Assembly: GCF_010093535.1 (NCBI RefSeq)
Contig: NW_022985165.1
Span: forward strand, 25,619 to 57,546
Length of the DNA stretch: 31,928 nt
Direction of reading: 5' to 3'
Source: Lindgomyces ingoldianus
Lineage: Eukaryota > Ascomycota > Dothideomycetes > Pleosporales > Lindgomycetaceae
Every line of letters begins with the position of its first letter. The first letter of the stretch is position 1. A program made the translations under genes and the position numbers. Positions 1-10,304 of this stretch are shown piece after piece. The notes under the pieces are model-generated. The model did no database searches and was not told the origin of the DNA. It saw only the letters and a list, made by a program, of their open reading frames with translations.

Positions 1-351
1 GGTCGCGCATAGGGCAAGTGCGCGAGGGACTCGGATCGGCAAAACAAAAAGCCGAGCAACACGAGTAGAGCAGAAAAAGGATCGATAAATAAACACAAAC
101 AATACAATCAATCAATCATCCATACATCACATCCAAACCCATCATTCATCTCAGGAAGCCTAGAAACAGTGCTTCAATCTGACAACTTAAAGCGCTTAGA
201 CTTTTAAGCTAAGTATTTAATTACTAATTTCTTTCTAAACCTTCCTGTTCCTCACACAACGTCTTGTACCTACCATGATACCTCACGTAGTAATTAAACT
301 AGACCTCCGTGAAGCTCTATAACCTTACTCGTGCACAATCGTGACACTAGG
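1..351. other. Left flank, non-RIP sequence without a recognisable gene
   Basis: The first 200 bases keep normal CpG content and are then followed by a C/A-rich, G-poor stretch (about 85-165) resembling low-complexity fungal intergenic or leader DNA. A short hairpin (CGGC...GCCG) lies near 36-53. From about 180 the AT content rises. Homology with the copia copy on the other strand begins at about 352, so this flank is outside the element. I see no ORF of useful length and no repeat of this stretch elsewhere in the window. It marks the left border of the RIP-mutated block. Confidence 0.6.
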
Positions 352-805
352 TAACATTATACACTAGAATTTTACCAAGTGTAAAAGAGTAACTAAGAGT
401 GTTCTTACTAGCAAACTATATAAAATAGTTAGAAAGTTTAATAATGTAATTACTTTTAGTATAACTTTATAGTAAATTATATAAACACTTAAACTACTAC
501 TAATTCTAGTAGTAATCTATATAAATTTAAAGTTTTTATATAATTACTTTATTAAGCTAGGCACTACTAGTAAAAAGTAACTTATAATTAACATTATATT
601 ACTCTATAAATTATATAAGAAAAAAGAAATTACTAAGATAAAGTAGATTAATAGTAAAAATAACTTAGTAAATGCATATATAAAAAAAACACTAAATTAG
701 GCTTTTTAATTATTAGTTCTAACTAACTACCTCTCTGTCTAGATAGAAGCATCTATAGACTAGCTAGATTCTGTGCGTAAAAATGCTTTAAGCTAACTAG
801 ACTAA
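352..805 (+). pseudogene. Copia pol remnant: C-terminal RNase H
   Basis: A RIP-degraded reading frame encodes the end of a copia polyprotein: the RNase H that degrades the RNA strand of the RNA/DNA hybrid during reverse transcription. Recognisable segments include TKCKRVTKSVL near the start, a KLGTT motif and the terminal motif NLVNAYIKK, matching the usual DNPADA-TK of fungal copia RNase H. In-frame stops are all TAA/TAG, as expected from C-to-T change in CAA/CAG or G-to-A change in TGG. The frame ends near 805. The counterpart in Copia-a lies on the minus strand at about 21215-21690. The fragment starts abruptly, so the polyprotein is truncated rather than initiated here. Confidence 0.75.
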
Positions 806-1437
806 TAACACCTTTATATAAAGCTTATCTTTTTTATTTTTTTTATTATACACACTTATTTTTCTTATTATAAGATTAGAAGAGAAGGATATGTAAAGAA
901 GACAGTTTATTTATCTAGTATATAAGAAGAAAAAAGCTACTACCCCTTCTCTCTAGAACACACCACCCCTTACGTGTGGTGGTTACAATGTAGACTACAG
1001 CTCTACTATACACACAAGGCGTAGGCATTAGCCTAAAAGTTAGCTAGCATATAACACTTAATAAAAAAAAAGGCACTAGTAGTGCTACTATAATAATAAG
1101 CATATAAAGTTACTAAGACTTAACTATAACTTTAGACTAAAACTACATAGAAGTACTCTTTATAACGCACAACCTTTGCTGCCTATAGCTGCAGATTAGT
1201 GCTAGTAGGCAAGATAACATTAATATTATAGAATAGTAAAGCTACTATATACTTTCTTTTAGCCTATCTATAATTAGCATTTTATATAAAAAGAAAGTAG
1301 AAAAGCTAAAAGATCTATATGTTTATACTAAGACACTAAATAAACTACTAATTAGTAGTATAACTAGTTAGAAAAGTAACACAGATGCGCCCTAGGCTGC
1401 TAGACTACATAAGGACGTTAAAGACGCCTGCACTAAC
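806..1437 (+). other. Copia-b 3' untranslated segment, left of Gypsy-1
   Basis: This AT-rich non-coding stretch lies downstream of the RNase H remnant. Copia-a matches only to about 870. From there to the Gypsy-1 insertion, and on to about 9815, the sequence is absent from Copia-a, so one copy carries an indel of roughly 650 bp. A small hairpin (CACCAC...GTGGTG) lies at 961-981. The last 60 bases before Gypsy-1 keep several CpG sites and are less mutated than their surroundings. I see no gene here. Confidence 0.55.
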
Positions 1438-1727
1438 TGTAATGGCGCAGGCAAGACAATGGGTCCAAATGCGGTATGAATCCACTCAGAGGCATATAGG
1501 AGTGCGTGGAGACTTAGAGACCTAGGAATACCAATAACACCTATAGGCCTTGTACGTAGGATATTAGAAAACTACTAAGCTAGCTATAGGGGCAAGGTGC
1601 AACTAAATACATAAGGGAATAGAGGTAACTACAGAGGACTAGGTTAAGTTATAGTTAGGGCTAATACAGGGACCCTTTAGATAGGATCTAAGCAACCTAA
1701 GATAAAACAATTTGTAGAATTATTACA
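1438..1727 (-). repeat. Gypsy-1 3' LTR
   Basis: This 290-bp terminal repeat is aligned gap-free by eye with 9441-9730. In its first 80 bases nine differences are seen, all transitions, and in eight this copy has the G or C. In its last 85 bases the pattern reverses: about nineteen transitions, with this copy always carrying the A or T. It therefore escaped RIP only at its outer edge. Confidence 0.92.
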
Positions 1728-1740
1728 CTACCCTTTTTTT
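1728..1740 (-). other. Gypsy-1 polypurine tract
   Basis: On the minus strand this reads as a run of A followed by GGG immediately upstream of the 3' LTR. This is the position where the plus-strand primer of a gypsy element sits. Confidence 0.6.
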
Positions 1741-2930
1741 ATAAGCTAATAGTCTCTATCTGCAGTGTTTAAAAAGTATTTAAAAATACCTTAAAACTAA
1801 TTTAAATAAGATATAATAAGTATAACTATCTTAACTAAAAAATTTTATTACTAAGAAATAAACTAAAAACCTAATACTAATATAATGCCTTTGTTATAAT
1901 GTTTTTATTTAGTAGTAACTAGTAGTGTAGTTATTATTAATATAGTAAATTTATTATTTATAGTAATAAGTGTTTACTTACTTTACTTATATAGTTTAGT
2001 TAATATTATTAGTTTCTTTTTTAGCTATTATTTAAATCTTTACTTTATAGGTATTATTGTGCACCTAACATCTTATAGCTTAGTCTATTAACTAATTATA
2101 GCATCTAAGAAAATTACTATGCTGCTCTGCCCCCCTTCTAGAGCCTCTTTAGAGGCGTTTTAAGTTATCTGCTTTTAGGCTGCCTACACCTTTACTTACA
2201 GCTTTTAAGTTAAGTTTTTTTATTAGTTTTTTAAATTAAAGAAATATAAATATTACACTTTACATAATAAAAAATATAACTTTATATAAATATAGTTTAA
2301 TACTGCTAAAGTATAGTTTACTAACACGCACATAAGTCTTTTTTTATTATAAAGAGAAATTTTTAGTCCTTTAAGGCTATTTTAAGCTATAGGCAGCAGC
2401 CTAAAATATAAAAAGTAAAAAGAATAAAAAGAGAGCCTTTAAAGCTATTTTAAAGTTTACTTAGAACCTAGCGTAAGTAGTGTAAGTTATAAAGAGTTAG
2501 AAAGCTAGGCTTTCTGCAGCTAGTGTTTAGGTGGCTTTATTCTACTAGAATACTAAGCTGCTTTAATAAGTTTTAGCCTTAAAAGCTTTAGTGTTTAACC
2601 TTTAGGCAGACATTACAGCACTTTTAAGTAGCTAAGGATAAAGTAAAGAGAGTTTAAAAGAAGTCTAAAAAAAAAAAAAGAAGAGAAGAGAAAAAAAAAA
2701 GAAAGGTAAAGAAAAAAAAAAAGAAGAGTCTAAAGGTGTCTAATAGCTTACTGTCTAACCTTTTAAGCAACATGTCTATAAAGTTGTAATAATATTATAT
2801 AAAAATATAATCTAACTTTTTACTTTTATACTTTATTATTTACTAAGTAATCTATACCTTCTACACTAGCTTTAAAAGCCTTAATTTACTTTTATAAGGC
2901 CTTTAAAAGTTCTAGCTAATTTAGATGCTT
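1741..2930 (-). other. Gypsy-1 region between pol and the 3' LTR
   Basis: About 1.2 kb of RIP-mutated DNA shows no recognisable pol domain on the minus strand. A long purine-rich tract lies at about 2640-2730. On the plus strand one frame, starting at ATG 1885 or ATG 2118, runs through this region with only TAA/TAG stops. It contains a Lys/Arg/Glu-rich stretch from the purine tract and a few Cys pairs (for example around 2510-2530). It could be the remains of an antisense ORF, but TGA is rare everywhere in this DNA, so the absence of other stops is weak evidence. Confidence 0.35.
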
Positions 2931-5900
2931 ATTATAAAAAGCCTTTAGTTTATAAAGAAAACTTATAAAATTTAAAGCCTTATACTAGACTAGATTAGAG
3001 TTGTGTTCTACTTATTTTACTTAGTACTTAAGCATTTTTTAGTAAAGCTTACTAGTAAGTATTTCCTTTACTTTCTACTTCTCTACTTTATTAATAGTAA
3101 TTTTAGGAGGTTTTAAAAGTTCTTATTTTAAAAGTAGATTTTAAAGGTCTTTATAAAGCATGTTTAGTGCAAAGATGTTATATATCTTTAACTTTAAAAG
3201 TAGCTTTAAGTAGTATAAGTTTCTAACTTATTTAAGTACTTTAAAGAAGCCTTTTTATTATTTAAATAGTTTTTAGCTAGGTCTTTAGACAGCTAGGTTC
3301 TTAGTGTCTAGGTAGACTATGTTACTAACCTCCTAGTTAACTAGCTAGTAGTAGCAGTTAACTATAATTTACATCTAATTCTAGGCCTTCTTTATATAAG
3401 ACTTAGCTAACGCCTAGGCTGTGTGCATGCAGGTTGCTAATGCTAGAGCATCTTTATAATTTAGCTTGTCTGTAGCTGTAATAGGTTTTATAGAATGTTT
3501 CTAGTTCTAGCTTTAACATAGTTTAAAGCTATATAAGACTTAATATAAAAACATTTTAATTATTACATAAAGTAAGGTTATCTAAGCTTAATTAATTAGA
3601 GGCAGTAAAAAACTCTAGTTATTTTAGTAAAAAAAGATAAAAGGCCTTAGTCTTTAATTAATATACTTATTTATAATCTTTATTTAGCTATCTATTTTCT
3701 TATAATAAGTAGTAAAAAGCTTAACTTTTACACTTAAAATTTAACAGAATTTAGACTAGAAACTAGATATAAACTAAGGTCTTTAATTAAAAATAATAGT
3801 TTTAGGTGTGTAGCTAAAATAGTACACTTATTAAATAAATAAGGTAGCTATTTTTTAAGTGTTAATTATTTTATAGTAAGAGATAAAAATAGCTTATTTT
3901 AATAAGTAATTAATTATAACTATAATCTAATTATATCTAGACTTGTCTTTAAAAAACTCCTTAAAGTTAATGCACAGGTGCTGCATTAGTTAAGCAGAAA
4001 TTAGTAAGAGGTAGATAAAGCCTAGAGTTTAGGTCTATTTTAAATAAGCCTTATAACAGGGGAGGTAATTTTATACATATTATTTATAAGTAGCCTCTAT
4101 ACTCTTTTAGTAGTACTTTTAGGATAGTAACTAATAAGTCTTAGTAGCACTAGGGTGTGCTAATAATACTTAATTATAGACTTTTTAAATAAGTTAAGTA
4201 CATAGTAGCAAGTCTACTAGAACACATAAATAGTTAGCATAAAGAAGTAGTCTATTTCCTATTTAATAATAGTAAAGTAAGAGTTTTTACTTTTATATAA
4301 AAAAGGCTTAATTCTTTTAAAGTAATATATTAATTAATTTTAAAAAATTTAAAAACATAACCTAGTTTAGTTCTTCTATAACATTTAGTAAAGTTGCTTA
4401 AGTTATTATTTAAGTAATATAGTACTAAGCTAATTTCCTATTAATTTAGAAGTAGAGTTAATGTAGTCTAAGTAGAACTCTTAACTAGTTATTAGTTTAA
4501 GCTGCTCTTAAATTTTCTACATCTTATTTATAACAGCTAAGGATGTCTGCCCTAGCGTTGTTCTTACTAAGGGTGTACTTAATTTAGAAGTAATACTAAG
4601 CTAACTTTTTAGCTTAATAGACTTAATAAGCATTTAGCACTTTTATTATTATAAAGTACTTTAATAACTAATAATTAGTATATACTAGGGTGCTTGTTAT
4701 TGCTAATATAAGCTTAGCTTTTTATTATTTAAACACAGTAACAATTATAAATAGCTCTTTATTATGTATTTCCTAGTTTAGCTCTAAACTAGATAGGACT
4801 TTGCTATAAAATAAAATAGAGCACTAATTTCTATTAGCATGTTTCTAAAATAGAACTCCTGCTACTACTCTATTAAAAGCATTAGTTTTAATTTTAGTTT
4901 ATAACACAAAGTTAAAATAGTAAAGTGTAGGTATTTTTAGTAGCTTAAACTTTAGCTTTTTAAAAGCTATATTATACTCTAAAGTCTATATAAAAGGGGT
5001 AGTAAAACTTTAAAGTGTAATAATTAGTTTTACTATATAAAAGAATTTTAGAACAAATTACTAATAAAATCTAGTAAAGCCTAGAAAGAATTTTACACCT
5101 GTTATAGTAGTAGGCGCCTGCTAGTTGCGTAGTACCTCTACTTTTTATAGGTTAACCTTTAGTCTTTTGTTTAAAAGTATATAGCTAAGATACTTTATTT
5201 AAGTAATATAAAATTTACTCTTTTTAATCTCTACTTATAATTCTGCTTACTATAGCCTTTTTAAAACCTTTTTAACATAAAGGATATAAGTTGCTTTATT
5301 TTTAAAGTAGATAAGAATGTTATTTAAATAAGCAATGTAAAAGTTGTTTAGGTAGTTAATTAATATATTATTTATATAGCGCTAGTAAGTTACTAAGCTA
5401 TTACATAATTTAAAAGGCAGAACTTTATACTTATATATTTTATATTATGTCTAAAAGGTTGTACATTTTTTAAAGCTTAGGTTTATTTAATCTTATTAAA
5501 AGCTACGCAAATATTAAACTTTATAAAAATAGCTACTTTTATAAGTCTTAATAAGAGTTTGTCTATATATAGTATTAGATACACATCTTTACAGGTAATA
5601 GTATTAAGTTTGTAGTAATTAACATAGATATGTAAGTTGCTATTTAGTTTCTGTACATAAAAAATAAAAGATGTAAAAAAGCTTTAACTTTGCTTAATAA
5701 AGCTATATTTTAGATTATTTATAACATACTTTTTTATTACCTTTAGTTTCTTAACGTTTTATTTATACAAAAGGCTGTAACTATTAAAAAGAGGTTCTGT
5801 AAGAACAATCTTATAGTTATATAAGTAATGTGCTAGTAATTAGTAGGCTGCAGTGTAGCTAAATACGTCTTAGTACTAACGTACTTCACAGGCGAGTTGC

Positions 5901-7880
5901 TCACACACCTGAGTTGCTTACTTTTGCCAAGACCCTACTAAACTACCCTTCCTACACTAATGCATTCCCTATAACACTACTTAGACGCACTAAAAGAACG
6001 TTAGATACAGCTTACGCTTTAAGCTTTTAAACAAGACATAAAACTCTTAAAGAAATATGCTATAGCTATGTGCAGAGTTTTATAAAAAACAATAAATAAC
6101 TACAGCACTAGACAACCTTTACAAGCTAATTCTACAGCTAAATTATAAAGGCTAGGCAATAAAAAGAAGCAGATAATTGTTAAGACTATACTTAAGCTAT
6201 ATGCGCAAGGAATTTCCTCTTAAATAGCATTTATAGCTAATATAGCTAATTCTTTACGCGCTAAGTGTAATCTAGGCTATGTTTACATAAACTAGCCTAG
6301 TACATTTATAAAGTGTTATTTAGAGCTTAAAGTAAAGTTTTAAGCGCAAGTATAGTTAAGAGATATTTAGCTAATTATAAACCCTGTCTTGCTAAAGTTG
6401 TATATGTTATTATCCTAGATGCTATACTTAGCTTTAATATTCTCTATAAGGCTAAACCTGCTCTAAATTACTCTAGGACTCTTATAGAGGGCTCTCTTAT
6501 AGTTATACTTACGCTTAAATGTTACTTTAAGCTCTAAATAACGCTTTACAAACATACTAGGCTAGTTTATGTAAACATAGCCTAGATTACGCTTAGCGCG
6601 CAAAGAATTAGCTATATTAGCTATAAATGCTATCTAAGGGGAAATTCCTTGCGCATATAGCTTAAGTATAGTCTTAACAATTACCTACTTCTTTTTATTA
6701 CCTAGCCTTTGTAATTTAGCTGTAGAATTAGCTTGTAAAGGTTGTCTAGTGCTATAGTTATTTATTATTTTTTATAAAACCTTGCACATAGCTACAGCAC
6801 ATTTCTTTAAGAGTTTTATGTCTTATTTAAAAGCTTAGAGCGTAAGCTGTATCTAACGTTCTTTTAGCGCGTCTAAGTAGTGTTATAGGGAATGCATTAG
6901 TGTAGGAAGGGTAGTTTAGTAGGGTCTTAGCAAAAGTAAGCAACTCAGGTGTGTAAGCAACTTGCCTGTGAAGTACGTTAACAGTATTTAGATAGTAATT
7001 AGAGGTTTACTAATGCTTTAGTTTTACATCTATTATCTAATAGTAGGGCTTACTTGTCTTTAATTAAACACTTAATTTTATAAATAGAAGTTAAAAAAAA
7101 CTTGTTTTTTTTTATATTAAAATAGAAAGCATTTACTAAGATAAAAGCAATAGTAGGGAAACAGATGTTCTTTAGACCTGTTCTAGAATTCTTAACAAAT
7201 AAGCAGATTAATAATTTAAGTGTCTTTAAACTATAGGTAATAGAAGAGCAGTATAATTTTAGTAGCCTTAGTAAACCCTTAATGCAGTTAATTGTTAGGC
7301 TGCATAACTACTAAATATAGTCTTTTTTCTGTAGTGCGTTGCGTTATCTAATATTTAACTCTACTTTTTTATTGCGCGCAGGCTAGTTTAATTGCATAAG
7401 TAAGGGCAGCAAAAGTTTATAAGTAGTAGGATACTTGCTAAGCTATATAATCTAATTCTTCTTTATATCTAAATAGAGTTTAAAATAACATAGCTATCTA
7501 ATACTAATAATATAATCCTATAAGCTAAGGTTTATAATTATAAAGAAGTAGTTCTAGATACTTCTACTATTAATTTGCATATGCAGGCAGATATACTAGT
7601 AGACAGGAACTTAGATTTAGTCTTAAAAGCCTTTAACTATAACTTTAAAAGGTAAACATTAGATAAAGATATAAAGGCATTAAAATAAAAACTTAGCAGT
7701 TATTAAGTTAATAAATAAAAAACTATATGCGCTAGTATTAACTAAAAAATTTAATTAGACTTTAATGCCTTTTAAGTATAAAATAGTAGAGACTTAAAAA
7801 TGTTTTCTTTTAAATAAGTGTAATAAGTTAATATTTACTAAGTTGTACTTATTTAAGCTTTAGATAAAAAGTTTTTTTAA
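2930..7880 (-). pseudogene. Gypsy-1 pol polyprotein (protease, RT, RNase H, integrase), dead and interrupted
   Basis: Read on the minus strand from about 7880 down to 2930, interrupted by the foldback element at 5879-6978. The segment at about 7440-7600 resembles the C-terminal part of a retropepsin. The RT begins just past the foldback: YRKLN and KD-YPIP type motifs (here with Y and L changes) lie at about 5560-5630. The catalytic box at about 5305-5333 reads YLNN instead of YLDD, through two GAY-to-AAY changes. The NARADALSRR-type end of RNase H is near 4530-4560, and the integrase zinc-binding and core regions follow to about 3400. A VKWVEHNSD-like segment near 2935-3010 may be a chromodomain-like tail. 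Stops throughout are TAA/TAG. Boundaries are approximate. Confidence 0.8.
5879..6978. mobile_element. Foldback (palindromic) element derived from the Pogo-2 family
   Basis: The element is 1,100 bp, flanked by TA at 5877-5878 and 6979-6980, and starts and ends with ACGTACTTCACAGGC and its complement. The left arm (5879 to about 6359) matches the first 480 bp of Pogo-2 (17570 to about 18049). The right arm (about 6360-6978) is the inverted first 619 bp of the same element. The result is a giant hairpin with about 480 paired bases per arm and an asymmetric loop of about 140 bases. It has no right-end pogo sequence. It contains only the N-terminal third of the transposase, so it could move only with transposase supplied in trans. 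It sits in Gypsy-1 just upstream of the RT domain. Confidence 0.88.
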
Positions 7881-9061
7881 GTGTTTTTATTTTTTATTTA
7901 AGAAGAGTTTAAGTTATAATTATTTATATTTATAAACTCTTCTTTAGATTTCTGTTGCTTTACTTAAATTTTTTATACTCTAGAGATAAAATAATTGCTA
8001 GTAAAATGTCCTAGTTTACTATAATTATAACAGTTGCTAGAAGTTGTCTGTCTTTTAGAGGCAAGTGTCTAGCTAGGTTGTTAGTAGGTAGCTAGGGTAG
8101 ATTAGAGTACTAACATAGGTGCAGGTTAGGGTGCACTAGAATAGTATACTGCCTTAGATGTATTACTAGAAACCTTCTAAAATTAATCTATAATAAGTCT
8201 AATATTAGAATGTTAGGTGTAGTTAACAGTTTACTCTAAAATAGTAAAAGTGTTCTTTCTTTCTATGTTATAAGCTATTAAGTAGGCTACTATTAACTTA
8301 AAAATGCCTTTTTAAGTGTGTTTAAAACCTAAGTTTAGTACTTTTAAGCTAGGCAGTATCTTTTCTTATAAGTAGAAGAACTATTTTAACTTTAATATAA
8401 ACTTTTTAACAGCAGCACTAATAAAGTAAGCTTTAAAGGTAAAAAACACTTTTTTTTTACTTATTTTTAGAGTCTAAAACGCCTGTTGCGCCTTTATCTT
8501 TTTATTACTAGTAATAAAGTAAGTTTATAAAAGCTTAATTATTTTTTTTATATTTCTAAACTAAAAGTTGTCTAATTTAGCTAGGTATCTAGGCTCTAGG
8601 TATTCCTTTGCAATACTAGCAGTGTGTCCCTATACTAATGCTATGCGTGTGCGCTTACTCTAATAGTAATCTAAATTAATATTAAGTCTATCTATAATAA
8701 AAGCTTGCTATTATTTAAACATAAGTTTTTTACTATTTATAAAGTTCTTAATCTTAGGTGTATATTTAGTAAAGTAGCTTTAAAAAAGCTTAAAAGTGCT
8801 TAAAAAGTCTCTTACTATTAGTGTAGCATAAGTAATTTAAAGCATTATTAAAGGTAATTTAGTAGTTAGTAAAAAATAATTAGGACTAATAGTTTTTAAT
8901 CTAGTTAGCTGTTTAATTTATGCTCTTAATTAAGCAACTTAGTTTTTAAGGGCTATACTACTAGAGTTTAACTCTAAATCTAGTAGGTTTTTAGCTTTAG
9001 GTCCTACAAAAGAGGGTTTAGCTGTTAAAGTTAGTAGTTGTTTAGCTCTAGTAGCAGGCAT
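7880..9061 (-). pseudogene. Gypsy-1 gag with CCHC zinc knuckle, dead
   Basis: This is the nucleocapsid/capsid polyprotein, which packages element RNA. The minus-strand ATG at 9061 opens a frame starting MPATRAKQLL, with stops only from TAA/TAG. At 8032-7991 the frame shows the zinc-knuckle spacing CX2CX4HX4C, but the second and fourth positions are now Tyr (TGT to TAT), so the knuckle cannot bind zinc. The end is uncertain because gag runs toward pol. The start was chosen because it is the first minus-strand ATG upstream of the knuckle, followed by a readable frame at the right distance from the 5' LTR. Confidence 0.7.
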
Positions 9062-9440
9062 CTTACCTTAGCTACAGCTAGAGCGTGTTATAAGCTTTGT
9101 ACTAAGGTCTAAAGGTAGTTAAGAGTTAGGCATTAGTAGTTGTTTTTAATTCTAATAAGTTATTAGTAGTCTTTAGGTTTCTACTTTAGCGCACTTTTTA
9201 TAACTTTTTTAAAAGCAATTCTAATTATAAAAGATAAAAAGTTCTAAACTTAAAGGCTTTAGTTAATAAAAAGTCTCTAGGATCTTATTTATAATAACTA
9301 AATAATTTAATATAATAGTGTGTAAAAACTGCAACTTAAACTAAATTAGACACTTTTTAGAGTTAGACATAGTTAAATAAATAATTAATATAATATTATT
9401 AATAAGGCTGTTACTAGTAAAAGTAAGTTTTCTAATATAA
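9062..9440 (-). other. Gypsy-1 5' leader
   Basis: This AT-rich stretch between the 5' LTR and gag is the expected place for the primer-binding site, next to 9440. RIP has changed it too much for a tRNA match to be assigned. No gene is seen. Confidence 0.5.
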
Positions 9441-9730
9441 TGTAATAGCGTAGGCAAGACAATAGGTCTAAATGCAGTATAAATCCACTTAGAGGCATAT
9501 AGAAGTGCGTGGGGACTTAGAGACCTAGGAATACTAATAACACCTATAGGCCTTGTATGTAGGATATTAGAAAACTACTAAGCTAGCTACAGGGGCAAGG
9601 TGCAACTAAATACATAAGGGAATAGAGGTAACTGCAGGGGACTAGGTCAAGTTATGGTCGGGGCCGATACAGGGACCCTTCGGATAGGATCCGAGCGACC
9701 CGAGATGGAACGATTCGTAGAATCGTTACA
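9441..9730 (-). repeat. Gypsy-1 5' LTR
   Basis: This is the 290-bp partner of 1438-1727. The last 75-85 bases (about 9646-9730) keep many CpG sites (for example GGTCGGGGCCGATAC) where the partner has TpA. The inner half is RIP-mutated. It is followed by TSD CTAAC at 9731-9735. Confidence 0.92.
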
Positions 9731-9735
9731 CTAAC

Positions 9736-10139
9736 AGCGCTAAAGATAGAGGAGAAAGGCTAGAGAGACATCTCTCTCTCTGTGTGTGTGTGTGTGTGTG
9801 TGTAGGCAGAAGTATCTGTTACTATTAGCACTATATAAAAAGAGAAAAAAGCTAGGGAATTATATAGTAGGGCTTAAAAAGTAAAGAATAAAGAAAAGAA
9901 AGTAAAGAAAAAAAGAAGACCTTATTATATACACCTCTTTACACACCTGCCTACACAAAGACTCTACACTATTCTAGCATAAAACTTTTTATAAAATAGC
10001 TTATACACTACTAAATTACTTATAAGGCAAGTGTATAAAGGCTAGATAATAATAGCTTAAAACACTTTACACTATTTATAAAGCTATTTATATAGTGTAA
10101 CTAGCCTATCTTAATGTACAGCATTACTAAGGCAAGTTC
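9736..10139 (+). other. Copia-b 3' untranslated segment between Gypsy-1 and Pogo-1
   Basis: This non-coding stretch continues Copia-b. From about 9815 to 10139 it is the reverse complement of Copia-a at about 20985-21140, with some length differences. It ends in the TA target of Pogo-1. No gene is seen. Confidence 0.65.
9769..9803 (+). repeat. Compound microsatellite (TC)n(TG)n
   Basis: A CT-repeat run of about 11 bases passes directly into about 11 TG units. It lies 40 bases from the Gypsy-1 insertion point, in the segment lacking from Copia-a. Confidence 0.9.
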
Positions 10140-10141
10140 TA

Positions 10142-10247
10142 CTCGGGCCCCGACGGGTTGACTAATCAACTTTTTGGAACAAAAAGGCCCGCGCTGCGCG
10201 CGGGCCTGCAGGCTCAACAATCATACCTAGCTTAACAATTAATTAAT
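10142..10247 (+). repeat. Pogo-1 left terminal inverted repeat
   Basis: About 105 bp, matching 12353-12458 in reverse complement. It contains the GC-rich palindrome GGCCCGCGCTGCGCGCGGGCC near 10186-10206, followed by CCTGCAGG. These are the transposase-binding ends. Confidence 0.85.
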
Positions 10248-10304
10248 TAAATCCTTTTAAAAACGCGTTAATTTGACCCGCCAATTAAGCTCTATTCACC
10301 TTTA

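Larger units (their letters stand above)
1438..9730 (-). mobile_element. Gypsy-1: full-length Ty3/gypsy LTR retrotransposon, RIP-inactivated
   Basis: Two 290-bp direct repeats starting TGTAAT and ending TTACA bound the element. A perfect 5-bp TSD, CTAAC, lies at 1433-1437 and 9731-9735. Net length is about 7.2 kb once the foldback element (5879-6978) is removed. Gag and pol are read on the minus strand, so the 5' LTR is at 9441-9730. A purine run on the minus strand (1728-1740) directly next to the 1438-1727 LTR is the expected polypurine tract and confirms the orientation. Domain order is gag with zinc knuckle, protease, reverse transcriptase, RNase H, integrase. That is the Ty3/gypsy order. 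Numerous stops and lost catalytic residues make it non-autonomous. Confidence 0.93.

Noticed and set aside
9405..9440. Primer-binding site of Gypsy-1
   Set aside because: The sequence next to the 5' LTR is too AT-mutated to match any tRNA end with confidence.
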